A stretch of 8,673 nucleotides of DNA. Origin: Pseudomonadota bacterium. GTDB taxonomy: Bacteria; Pseudomonadota; Alphaproteobacteria; Rhizobiales; Rhizobiaceae. Positions 1 through 6,042 of this stretch are shown piece by piece. Below the pieces are notes generated by a model that did no database searches, had not been told where the DNA came from, and saw nothing but the letters and a program-made list of their open reading frames with translations. The stretch lies in NCBI GenBank assembly GCA_023419995.1, contig JAEZXF010000550.1:1-8673 (forward strand), read 5' to 3'. Each line of letters opens with the position of its first letter. Positions within the stretch are counted from its first letter, which is position 1. The translations under genes and the position numbers were made by a program.

Positions 1-1
1 C

Positions 2-1015
2 CCCGCCAAGCTGCCCTTCACCGAGCGCGTCCGGCTGCGCCGCGCCCTCGACTATCCCGACGAGAGCGCCGGCCGGCGCATGCAGACGGAGTTCGTCGCG
101 GTGCCGCCATTCTGGACCGTCGGCCAGACGATCGACTATCTGCGCGAGGACAAGAACCTGCCCGACTCGTTCTCGCAGGTCTTCGTCATCGACCCGACCT
201 TCCGCCTGCTCGGCGCGGTCGACCTCGACCAGATCCTGCGCACCCGGCGCAGCGTCAGGATCGAGGAGATCATGCACGAGACGCGCCATGCCATCCCGGC
301 CACCATGGACCAGGAGGACGCCGCGCACGAGTTCGAGCAGTACGACCTTCTCTCGGCCGCCGTCGTCGACGAGAACGACCGCCTCGTCGGCATCCTCACC
401 ATCGACGACGTGGTCGACGTCATCCAGCAGGAGGCCGAGGAGGACCTGATGCGCCTCGGCGGCGTCGGCGACGAGGAGCTGTCGGACAGCGTGCTCGCCG
501 CCTCGCGCTCGCGCGTGCCGTGGCTCTTGGTCAACCTGGTGATGGCCTTCCTCGCCGCGTCGGTCATCGGGCTGTTCGACGCCACCATCCAGCAGATCGT
601 GGCGCTCGCGGTGCTGATGCCCATCGTCGCCGGCATGGGCGGCAATGCCGGCTCGCAGACCATGACGGTGACGGTGCGCGCGCTGGCGACCAAGGATCTC
701 GACATCTACAACGCCGGGCGCATCATCCGCCGCGAGATCGGCGTCGGCCTGCTGAACGGCGTGATCTTCGCGACGCTGATCGGCATCGTCGCCGGCCTGT
801 GGTTCGAGAACCCGCATCTGGGCGGCATCATCGCCACGGCGATGGTCATCAACATGCTGGTCGCCGCACTTGCCGGCATCCTGATCCCGCTGCTCCTCGA
901 CCGCTTCGGCGCCGACCCGGCCGTCGCCTCGGCCGTCTTCGTCACCACGGTGACCGACGTTGTCGGCTTCTTCGCCTTCCTCGGCCTCGCCACCTGGTGG
1001 TTCGGGTTTCTCTAG
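2..1015 (+). CDS. mgtE: Magnesium transporter MgtE, 5'-truncated by the window edge
   Basis: This is the C-terminal part of an MgtE-family Mg2+ channel, a homodimeric inner-membrane protein gated by cytoplasmic Mg2+. The frame is open from base 2, and the family motif YPDESAGRRMQTEF lies around bases 53-94, so the ATG at 80 is internal and the real start is off the window. After the missing N-domain come a CBS-domain pair (about bases 100-440, with GAVDLDQIL and GILTIDDVVDVI segments) and a five-helix membrane domain from about base 510. The signature GMGGNAGSQT is at about 634-663. The Asp codon at 956-958 (in VTTVTDVVGF) matches the conserved pore Asp that coordinates Mg2+ in MgtE structures. 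The reading frame ends at TAG 1013-1015. No Mg2+ riboswitch can be judged because the 5' end is absent. Family identity is firm; transport of other divalent ions such as Co2+ is known in the family. Confidence 0.96.
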   Translation, partial: PAKLPFTERVRLRRALDYPDESAGRRMQTEFVAVPPFWTVGQTIDYLREDKNLPDSFSQVFVIDPTFRLLGAVDLDQILRTRRSVRIEEIMHETRHAIPATMDQEDAAHEFEQYDLLSAAVVDENDRLVGILTIDDVVDVIQQEAEEDLMRLGGVGDEELSDSVLAASRSRVPWLLVNLVMAFLAASVIGLFDATIQQIVALAVLMPIVAGMGGNAGSQTMTVTVRALATKDLDIYNAGRIIRREIGVGLLNGVIFATLIGIVAGLWFENPHLGGIIATAMVINMLVAALAGILIPLLLDRFGADPAVASAVFVTTVTDVVGFFAFLGLATWWFGFL

Positions 1016-1022
1016 ACGGTTG

Positions 1023-1038
1023 CGGCTCCGGGGAGCCG
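1023..1038 (+). terminator. Short GC hairpin after mgtE, possible weak terminator
   Basis: CGGCTC (1023-1028) can pair with GAGCCG (1033-1038) across a 4-nt loop, starting 8 bp after the mgtE stop. No T-tract follows, so this is at best a weak or Rho-assisted 3' end. The remaining space to merR shows no further gene. Confidence 0.3.
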
Positions 1039-1150
1039 GCAGTCGGCCGCTTTCCGGCATTCGTGCGGATCGCGGCGTCGCATGTCCGCCGGAAGGCGCC
1101 ACCCTTTCACTTCCTACCTCTGTCCAGCCTGCGCCGTTTACCCTTCGCCG

Positions 1151-1208
1151 CGTCATGAATTGACTTTTACGTAAATGCCGTGCCAAATCCTGTAACAGAT
1201 TCATGACG
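1151..1208 (+). promoter_or_regulatory. merR control region: nested inverted repeats around a TTGACT -35 box
   Basis: Two symmetrical elements are visible. The inner one is TTTACGTAAA (1166-1175, perfect 10-bp palindrome), part of an imperfect 18-bp dyad 1162-1179. TTTACGTAAA-type palindromes resemble sites described for LiuR-type MerR regulators. The outer one is a perfect 10-bp inverted repeat, CGTCATGAAT (1151-1160) and ATTCATGACG (1199-1208), which brackets the inner one. Each outer arm holds a TCATGA palindrome. A -35-like TTGACT lies at 1160-1165, and no strong -10 stands out at the usual spacing. The placement in front of merR suggests autoregulation, which is inference. Confidence 0.55.
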
Positions 1209-1218
1209 GGATGCCGCG

Positions 1219-1605
1219 ATGCGGGAATATTACACGATCACCGAGCTCACCCGCGAGTTCGACATCTCGACGCGCACGCTGCGCTTCTACGAGGACGAGG
1301 GGCTGATCGCGCCGCTGCGCCGCGGGCGCACGCGCCTGTTCCGCCAGTCGGACCGGCACCTGATCAAGCAGATCATGCGCGGCAAGCGCCTCGGTTTCTC
1401 GATCAACGAGATCCGCGAGATCATCCAGATGTACCGGGAGCCGCCCGGCGAGGTCGGCCAGCTCAAGCTGATGATCAAGCGCATCGACGAGAAGCGCGAC
1501 GACCTGCGCCAGAAGCGCCGCGACCTCGAGGAGACGCTGGCCGAGCTCGACAACGCCGAGGAAGCCTGCGTCGAGCGGCTGGCCGAGCTCGGCGTCAACA
1601 CCTGA
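1219..1605 (+). CDS. MerR-family transcriptional regulator, LiuR-like
   Basis: This 128-residue DNA-binding regulator belongs to the MerR family. The winged helix-turn-helix covers about residues 5-45 (YYTITELTREFDISTRTLRFYEDEGLI, wing around RRGRTRLF), then MerR helices to about 72. A long charged helix (about 80-122) is likely the dimerisation coiled coil. There is no separate effector domain, and only one Cys (C117), so the metal-binding Cys pattern of MerR/CueR/ZntR is missing. The short length and the N-terminal sequence resemble LiuR-type regulators of branched-chain amino acid or acyl-CoA catabolism in Proteobacteria, but no such catabolic gene is adjacent, so the regulon is unknown. 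ATG 1219 is preceded by ACGGGA (1206-1211), which overlaps the second inverted-repeat arm. The gene converges on the methyltransferase-like gene downstream. Confidence 0.9.
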   Translation: MREYYTITELTREFDISTRTLRFYEDEGLIAPLRRGRTRLFRQSDRHLIKQIMRGKRLGFSINEIREIIQMYREPPGEVGQLKLMIKRIDEKRDDLRQKRRDLEETLAELDNAEEACVERLAELGVNT

Positions 1606-1615
1606 GGCGCGCCGC

Positions 1616-1628
1616 GCTCCGGCGGAGC
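1616..1628 (+). terminator. Small hairpin after merR
   Basis: GCTCC (1616-1620) pairs with GGAGC (1624-1628) across a 3-nt loop, 10 bp after the merR stop. No T-run follows. It may act together with the larger palindrome at 1664-1699 to end merR transcription before the convergent gene. Confidence 0.3.
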
Positions 1629-1663
1629 AGGCGACGCGCTTCCGTTCCTGATCTCATGCATGC

Positions 1664-1699
1664 CCTTGTCCCGAAACCGGTTTCCGCTTTCGGGCAAGG
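1664..1699. repeat. Bulged extragenic palindrome between convergent genes (Rhizobiales-type repeat)
   Basis: CCTTG (1664-1668) plus CCCGAAA (1670-1676) pair with TTTCGGG (1688-1694) plus CAAGG (1695-1699). This gives a 12-bp stem with one bulged T at 1669. A second, competing perfect palindrome, GAAACCGGTTTC, occupies 1673-1684. The element sits in the gap between merR (ending 1605) and the minus-strand methyltransferase-like gene (ending 1733). Strings of the form CTTGTCCCGAAACCGGTTTCC...GGGCAAG are familiar to me as dispersed intergenic repeats in Mesorhizobium-like genomes. In this position it could serve as a bidirectional terminator or mRNA 3'-end stabiliser. The dispersed-repeat status cannot be shown from one copy. 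Confidence 0.6.
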
Positions 1700-1732
1700 C
1701 GCGTCAGGCTCGAGTCGGCGGCGCCGCAGGGC

Positions 1733-2209
1733 TCAGAGCCAGCGGCGCACCTTCTTCCTGTAGTCGCGGTATTTCTTGCCGAAGCGGGCTTCGAGATGCC
1801 TTTCCTCGCGCTCGATGGCGAGCTTCGTCGTCGCGAAGGCCGCGACCGGCGCCAGGAGCAAGAACCAGACGATGCCGGAGATGAGGCCGATGCCGATCAT
1901 CAGCATGGTGTTGCCGACATAGATCGGGTTACGGGTGAACGAGAACGGCCCCTGCGTGACGAGGTGGTCCGATCCCCTGTTCGGCATGATGGTGGTGCGG
2001 GCGCGGCTCATCGCCCGCATCGCGGCGACGTCGATGGCGATCGCGCCCGCGACGACCAGCCAGCCGACCGCGAACAGGAACTCGCCGAACGCGCCGGGAA
2101 TCCACGCGAGCGGGAACAGCCAGTGGAGGATGATTGCCAGCGCGGCTGCCGCGACGTAGATCATCGGCGGCCATGGCAGCGTATTTGGCCTGTCCTGGAT
2201 CGTGCTCAT
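1733..2209 (-). CDS. Isoprenylcysteine carboxyl methyltransferase-like (PEMT/ICMT family) membrane protein
   Basis: This 158-residue membrane protein has three to four hydrophobic segments (about 17-34, 43-64, 98-118 and 117-131) and the family's C-terminal signature. The conserved stretch is GPFSFTRNPIYVGNTML (about 87-103) followed by EREERHLEARFGKKYRDYRKKVRRWL (133-158), the SAM-binding and catalytic end shared by ICMT and bacterial phospholipid methyltransferase-like proteins. The bacterial substrate is unknown, since prenylated CaaX proteins are not expected here; a lipid or small-molecule substrate is likelier. The reading frame stays open upstream to about 2995, but that part is antisense-type filler. 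The chosen ATG at 2207-2209 overlaps the stop of the upstream gene by 4 bp (ATGA) and follows AGGGAGGGGCA, a good ribosome-binding site. The two genes are therefore probably translationally coupled. Confidence 0.85.
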   Translation of the reverse strand: MSTIQDRPNTLPWPPMIYVAAAALAIILHWLFPLAWIPGAFGEFLFAVGWLVVAGAIAIDVAAMRAMSRARTTIMPNRGSDHLVTQGPFSFTRNPIYVGNTMLMIGIGLISGIVWFLLLAPVAAFATTKLAIEREERHLEARFGKKYRDYRKKVRRWL

Positions 2210-3201
2210 TGCCCCTCCCTTCCGGCCCCTTCCGTTTCGGTGCTGAAACGCTCCGCCTCGAAGGTGCACGCAGAGACGATCTCCTGCAAGCGCCGCGACG
2301 TCTCGTCGCTCTGCCGGCCTTCGTAGATCTCGTCGAAGCGGCCCTCGGCGACGATCTCCTCCAGCATGCAGACGCAGTAGTGGCCGCAGAAGGCGGCGTC
2401 GTGCGTGGTCTCGCACTGCGCGACGCAGGCCCGCGTGAACTGGATGTCGCGCGGCGCTTCCGCCGCCGGCACCGCCTGCGCATAGAGCCACAGGCCGCCG
2501 ATCAGAACCGGCTGGTGGACGAGATAGAAGGCGAGGCTGTGCCGCCCGGCCCATTGCAGCGGCCTCGTCCAGCAGGCGAGGGAAAGCCTGCCCAGCCGGT
2601 CGAGCAGCCCGGCCGCCTGCGCCATCCGCGCCCCGGCGATGCCGGCCAGCACCGCGGCGAACCACGGGAACAGCGGCACGTAGTCGTTCGATCGCGGATT
2701 GACGCTCGAGAGACCCACCCACCACAAGGCCGGATGATCGAAGAAGGCGCTGCGCAGGAAGGAGGGAGCCACGGCGACAGCGACGGCGACCGCCACGGTG
2801 ACGGGCGCCGGCAGCCGCAGGAAGGCGAGGCCGAGCACGCTCGCCAGCGCGATCTGGTGCAGGATGCCGAAGAAGATGAAGCCGTTCGGCACCGCCAGCC
2901 AGGTGGCGAGCGATATCGCCGCCGCGGCCGCCCCGACCATGGCGAGGCGCTTCAGGAACGGCCTGATCCGGATGCCGCGGCCATGCGCCAGCCACAGGCT
3001 GACGCCGACCAGGAACAGGAAGCTCGTGGCGATGCCGCGGGCGAAAAGCCGCCAGCCGCCTTCGGCGGTCATTCCCGGAGGCGCATGGCCGAAGAACTCC
3101 AGGTCCCAGGTGAAATGGTAGACGGCCATGGCCAAGAGGGCCGCGCCCCGCGCGAAATCGAGCGCCTCAAGACGGGGTTTGTCGTTCGCGGATCGCTGCA
3201 C
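2206..3201 (-). CDS. DUF1624 / heparan-alpha-glucosaminide N-acetyltransferase-like membrane protein with Cys-rich tail
   Basis: With a GTG start at 3199-3201 the product has 331 residues. It opens with the family hallmark RLEALDFARGAALLAMAVYHFTWDLEFFG (about 10-38), then about seven to eight membrane helices, including FLFLVGVSLWLAHG, FIFFGILHQIALASVLGL, a VA-repeat helix at 135-145 and HSLAFYLVHQPVLIGGLWLY (221-240). The family transfers acyl/acetyl groups across the membrane, probably onto an envelope glycan or lipid; the substrate here is not known. The C-terminal 80 residues are soluble and carry C-x3-C-x8-C-x3-C-x-C (C259, C263, C272, C276, C278). I chose the GTG because CGGGA sits 7 bp upstream of it and the conserved domain begins 9 residues later. 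An in-frame ATG at 3291 would make 361 residues but overlaps the divergent reductase start. The downstream gene overlaps by 4 bp. Confidence 0.85.
   Translation of the reverse strand: MQRSANDKPRLEALDFARGAALLAMAVYHFTWDLEFFGHAPPGMTAEGGWRLFARGIATSFLFLVGVSLWLAHGRGIRIRPFLKRLAMVGAAAAAISLATWLAVPNGFIFFGILHQIALASVLGLAFLRLPAPVTVAVAVAVAVAPSFLRSAFFDHPALWWVGLSSVNPRSNDYVPLFPWFAAVLAGIAGARMAQAAGLLDRLGRLSLACWTRPLQWAGRHSLAFYLVHQPVLIGGLWLYAQAVPAAEAPRDIQFTRACVAQCETTHDAAFCGHYCVCMLEEIVAEGRFDEIYEGRQSDETSRRLQEIVSACTFEAERFSTETEGAGREGQ
2768..2803. repeat. Imperfect GC-rich short tandem repeat inside the DUF1624 gene
   Basis: Roughly five imperfect copies of a GCGACG/GCGACA-like hexamer lie here. Read on the minus strand they encode the alternating Val-Ala run VTVAVAVAVAVAP in a membrane helix. 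Copy-number change would add or remove two residues without shifting frame. Confidence 0.45.
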
Positions 3202-3289
3202 TAGTGTTTCCCGACTCAACTTCGCCAGCCGCCGACGTTTCCGATAGCACGAAACCGGCCTTGCCAACCAAGATCGAAAGGAAGCGGCC
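3202..3289. promoter_or_regulatory. Divergent intergenic region between DUF1624 gene and reductase
   Basis: This 88-bp spacer must hold the start signals for both divergent genes. Visible are the ribosome-binding site AAGGA (3278-3282) for the reductase and, on the minus strand, CGGGA for the GTG at 3201. GTTTCCCGA and GTTTCCGA occur about 30 bp apart as near-direct copies. No convincing -35/-10 pair stands out. Confidence 0.35.
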
Positions 3290-4120
3290 ATGCACAGCGT
3301 GCACGCCAACGGCGCATCGATTCCGGCCCTTGGCCTCGGGACGTGGACGCTCAAGGGCGACGAGTGCTCCGGCATCGTCGCCGAGGCGCTGCGCGGCGGC
3401 TACCGCCATGTCGACACCGCCGCGATCTATGCCAACGAGGAGGCGGTCGGCGCCGGCCTGCGCGCCTCCGGCGTCGCCCGCGACGCGGTGTTCGTGACCA
3501 CGAAGGTATGGTGGACGGATCTCGGCGCCGCCGACCTGCGCCGCGCCGCGGAGGCGAGCCTGTCGCGGCTGGGGCTCGATGCCGTCGACCTGCTGCTGAT
3601 CCACTGGCCCAATCCCGCCATCGCGCTCTCGGACACGATCGGCGCGCTCAACAGGGTGCGGCAGGAAGGGCTTGCCCGTCATATAGGCGTGTCCAATTTC
3701 CCCACCGCGCTGCTCCGGGAGGCGATCGCCCTGTCGGACGCGCCGCTCGCCGTCAATCAGGTCGAGCATCATCCCTATCTCGACCAAGGCAGGGTGCGGG
3801 CCGTGTGCGAGGCGGCTGGCATGGCGATCGTCGGCTACTGTCCGCTTCATCGCGGCGGCGGGCTGCTGGAGGAGCCCGTCATTCTCCGCGCCGCCGAGGC
3901 GCACGGCAGGACGCCGGCGCAGGTCGTGCTGCGCTGGCACGTCCAGCAGCCCGGCACCGTCGCCATCCCCCGCACCACCCGCAAGGAGCGGCTGGCCGAG
4001 AACGCCGCCATATTCGATTTCGCGCTGTCCGACGCAGAGATGGCGCAGATATCCGCGCTCGGCGCGGCCGCGAGCCGCATCTGCGACTACGATTTTTCGC
4101 CGCGGTGGGACCCGGCATAG
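3290..4120 (+). CDS. Aldo/keto reductase, 2,5-diketo-D-gluconate reductase B (DkgB/YafB)-like
   Basis: This cytoplasmic NADPH-dependent (beta/alpha)8-barrel reductase has 276 residues, typical for the prokaryotic AKR5-type members. The catalytic tetrad is complete: D42 and Y47 in HVDTAAIYANE, K72 in VTTKVWW, and H105 in LLLIHWPNP. Other hallmarks are the N-terminal IPALGLGTW, GVSNFPTALL, VNQVEHHPYLDQ and the cofactor-phosphate segment IPRTTRKERLAENA. Family members reduce diketogluconate, methylglyoxal and other aldehydes; the physiological substrate here is not fixed by sequence. ATG 3290 follows AAAGGAAG with 5-7 nt spacing. It is transcribed away from the DUF1624 gene and converges with the YARHG gene, leaving only 22 bp between the two stops. 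Confidence 0.93.
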   Translation: MHSVHANGASIPALGLGTWTLKGDECSGIVAEALRGGYRHVDTAAIYANEEAVGAGLRASGVARDAVFVTTKVWWTDLGAADLRRAAEASLSRLGLDAVDLLLIHWPNPAIALSDTIGALNRVRQEGLARHIGVSNFPTALLREAIALSDAPLAVNQVEHHPYLDQGRVRAVCEAAGMAIVGYCPLHRGGGLLEEPVILRAAEAHGRTPAQVVLRWHVQQPGTVAIPRTTRKERLAENAAIFDFALSDAEMAQISALGAAASRICDYDFSPRWDPA

Positions 4121-4121
4121 G

Positions 4122-4133
4122 GGCCGGAAGGCC
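4122..4133. terminator. Tiny hairpin between convergent reductase and YARHG genes
   Basis: GGCC-GGAA-GGCC forms a 4-bp stem closed by a GNRA-type loop in the 22-bp gap between the two convergent stops. It is short and has no flanking T-run in either direction, so terminator function is doubtful. Confidence 0.2.
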
Positions 4134-4142
4134 GCCGCTCGT

Positions 4143-4481
4143 TCAGGGCGCGCGGCAGCCCTTTTCCTTCTCGATGCGCACGATGCGGTCGATGTTGGCC
4201 TGCTCGTGCCTGTTGAAGCGCAGCTTGCCCGTGTCCTGGACGTAGCAGTCGGAATTGTCGAACTCCGCCTTCGCCGCCTGCGTTTTGAAGCAGTAGCCGT
4301 TGTCGTTGTAGATCGAGTTGCGCACGTACCACAGGTTCTGGCACGACAGCCCGCGCAGGTCGTCGCGGCTGAACGTCTCGATATGCGTGCATCCCGTCGT
4401 GCCGAGCCCCTCGAAGCAGCCGGCCGTGGCCGTCGCGGGAAGACCGACGAAAAGCACTGCTGCCGCGATACCGATGCGCAT
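4143..4481 (-). CDS. Secreted YARHG-domain protein with six cysteines
   Basis: The product has 112 residues from ATG 4479-4481. Residues 1-20 (MRIGIAAAVLFVGLPATATA) look like a Sec signal peptide, giving a mature protein of about 92 residues starting GCFEG. The mature part has six Cys (C22, C31, C47, C64, C79, C109), enough for three disulfides in the periplasm. LSCQNLWYVRNSIYNDNGYCF (46-65) aligns with the YARHG pattern (LW..RN.IYARHG..F), with the eponymous ARHG replaced by NDNG. YARHG domains are extracellular or periplasmic and of unknown function. I chose this ATG because GGAG lies 9 nt upstream and the signal peptide starts cleanly. An ATG at 4496 and a TTG at 4502 are in frame but lack a ribosome-binding site. 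The sequence before C22 is not a proper lipobox, so a lipoprotein is unlikely. Confidence 0.75.
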   Translation of the reverse strand: MRIGIAAAVLFVGLPATATAGCFEGLGTTGCTHIETFSRDDLRGLSCQNLWYVRNSIYNDNGYCFKTQAAKAEFDNSDCYVQDTGKLRFNRHEQANIDRIVRIEKEKGCRAP

Positions 4482-4544
4482 TCTGGCGATCTCCATCGTC
4501 AAGGCCGCCGCAGCACGACGCGCGGCGTTGCCGGGCTGATCATA

Positions 4545-4595
4545 GCCGCACGTCCGCGCCGGAGAAAGCCGGATCGTGCGGCGGTGAGGCCGCCG
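4545..4595 (-). terminator. Two overlapping hairpins downstream of pncB
   Basis: Read on the minus strand just after the pncB stop, CGGCGG/CCGCCG (4595-4590 with 4584-4579, 5-nt loop) comes first. A perfect 8-bp stem GCCGCACG/CGTGCGGC (4582-4575 with 4552-4545) follows, enclosing a smaller CCGG/CCGG stem. The two share bases 4579-4582, so only one can form at a time. There is no U-tract, so the strength as a terminator is uncertain. Confidence 0.45.
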
Positions 4596-4598
4596 GCG

Positions 4599-5903
4599 TC
4601 AGACCTCGACCGGCTGGCGCACCCGCGCCTCCTCGCCGAACACCCGCAGGTAGCGGGCGATCTCCGCCGGGTCGCCCGTCGCCTTTTCCGGGTTGTCGGA
4701 AAGCTTGACCGCCGGGCGGCCGTTGGCGCCCGTCACCTTGCAGACCAGCGAGATCGCCTTCAGCGCATCGTTGCGATCCGGCGCGCAGTCCTTGAAATCG
4801 TTGGTAAGGTTGGTCCCCCAGCCGAACGACATCCGCACCTTGCCGCGGAAGTGCAGATAGGCCTTCTCGATCGTGTCGACGACGAGCCCGTCGGAGAAGA
4901 TCAGCAGCTTGTCGCGCGGGTCGCGGCCGTGCTCGCGCCACCATTCGACGATCCGCTCGCCGCCCTCGATCGGCGGCGCGCTGTCCGGCCGGAAGCCGGT
5001 CCAGTCCGCCACCCAGTCGGGCGCGCCGCGCAGGAAGGAGGCGGTGCCGAACGCATCCGGCAGGACGATCAGCAGGTTGCCGCCATAGTAGCGCTGCCAG
5101 TCCTGCAGCACCCGGTAGGGCGAGGCGCGCAGCTCCCCGTCGGAGGTGGTGAGCGCCGCCAGCACCATCGGCAGCTCGTGCGCGTTGGTGCCCAGGGCCT
5201 CGAGGTCGGTGTCCATCGCCAGGAGCACGTTCGACGTGCCGGTGAAGGAGGCGCCGATGCCTTCCTTCAGTGCCTCGACGCACCAGCGCTGCCACAGGAA
5301 GGAATGCCGCCGCCGCGTGCCGAAGTCGGAGATGCGCAGGTCGGGATACTTCTTCAGCTTCTCGACCTTCTCCCACACCTTCGCCTTGGCGCGGGCATAG
5401 GTGACGTCGAGCGCGAACGGCCCCATCGTCTTCAATGCCGCGCGCGACCGCAGCTCGTTGATGATGGCCAGCGCCGGGATCTCCCACATCGTCGTGTCGT
5501 GCCAGCGCCCGTGGAAATGCAGCTCGTACTGGCCGTCGCGCTTGGCCAGCTCGTATTCGGGCAGGCGGAAGTTCTCCAGCCAGGCGAGGAAGTCCGGCTC
5601 GAAGATCTGCTTGCGGCCGTAGAAGGTGTTACCCGCGAGCCAGATCATCTCCTTCTTGGTGAAGCGCAGCGTGCGCGCGTGGTCGAGCTGGGCGCGCAGC
5701 TCCTGCTCGTCGATCTCCTCGGCGAGCCGCACCGAGGTCGCCCGGTTGATGAGCGAGAAGGTGGCGTCGACGTTGCGGTAGACGCCCCAGATCATCTGCA
5801 GCATCAGCAGCTTGTAGAAATCCGTGTCGAGCAGGCTGCGCACGATCGGATCGAGCTTCCAGGTGTGGTTGTAGACCCTGCGGGCGATGTCGGTCTTTGG
5901 CAT
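4599..5903 (-). CDS. pncB: Nicotinate phosphoribosyltransferase
   Basis: PncB makes nicotinate mononucleotide from nicotinate and PRPP with ATP hydrolysis, the entry step of the Preiss-Handler NAD salvage route in the cytoplasm. The 434-residue product has the expected blocks: [16 protein letters not shown] (24-39), [23 protein letters not shown] (129-151), [12 protein letters not shown] (194-205), GTSNVLLA (222-229) and [14 protein letters not shown] (238-251). H242 in GTNAHE matches the His that is phosphorylated during catalysis. The tail carries [45 protein letters not shown]. The ATG at 5901-5903 is chosen because [19 protein letters not shown] is the usual rhizobial N-terminus and AGGAAAG lies about 9 nt upstream. 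The frame is open for 28 more codons, but these are unlike the family. It stands alone as a transcription unit or follows the YbaY-META gene. Confidence 0.96.
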   Translation of the reverse strand: MPKTDIARRVYNHTWKLDPIVRSLLDTDFYKLLMLQMIWGVYRNVDATFSLINRATSVRLAEEIDEQELRAQLDHARTLRFTKKEMIWLAGNTFYGRKQIFEPDFLAWLENFRLPEYELAKRDGQYELHFHGRWHDTTMWEIPALAIINELRSRAALKTMGPFALDVTYARAKAKVWEKVEKLKKYPDLRISDFGTRRRHSFLWQRWCVEALKEGIGASFTGTSNVLLAMDTDLEALGTNAHELPMVLAALTTSDGELRASPYRVLQDWQRYYGGNLLIVLPDAFGTASFLRGAPDWVADWTGFRPDSAPPIEGGERIVEWWREHGRDPRDKLLIFSDGLVVDTIEKAYLHFRGKVRMSFGWGTNLTNDFKDCAPDRNDALKAISLVCKVTGANGRPAVKLSDNPEKATGDPAEIARYLRVFGEEARVRQPVEV

Positions 5904-5931
5904 GTCCCTGCGCTTTCCTGCGTGGCGCGCC

Positions 5932-5960
5932 AGCGGAACCGAACAATCCCGCCTTGTCAA
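5932..5960 (-). promoter_or_regulatory. Possible pncB promoter with perfect TTGACA
   Basis: The minus strand carries a consensus -35 hexamer TTGACA at 5960-5955, about 50 bp before the pncB ATG. At 17-bp spacing the -10 position reads TCCGCT (5937-5932), which is poor, so the call rests mainly on the -35. Confidence 0.3.
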
Positions 5961-5967
5961 TGCGGCG

Positions 5968-6013
5968 GGCCGGCGCGCAAACGACAATCGCTTGCGCCAC
6001 GCCCGCGCCGGCC
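5968..6013 (-). terminator. Competing GC hairpins after the YbaY-META gene
   Basis: GGCCGGCGCG (5968-5977) and CGCGCCGGCC (6004-6013) are a perfect 10-bp inverted repeat with a 26-nt loop. Inside it GCGCAA (5975-5980) can instead pair with TTGCGC (5992-5997) in a 6-bp stem. The element begins 30 bp downstream of the minus-strand stop at 6043 and lies upstream of the pncB -35 candidate. It may end the upstream transcript. No U-tract is present. Confidence 0.4.
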
Positions 6014-6042
6014 GAGGGCGCGTCGTGTGCGGTGGGCGGGCC

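Noticed and set aside
136..705. Long minus-strand open frame antisense to mgtE
   Set aside because: Ser/Arg-rich composition with no recognisable domain, lying inside a clearly coding MgtE region.
2210..2995. Upstream extension of the methyltransferase-like frame to 420 codons on the minus strand
   Set aside because: The extra part is an out-of-frame reading of the DUF1624 gene with low-complexity Arg/Ala/Gly sequence. The ATG at 2209 has a good ribosome-binding site and starts the family domain.
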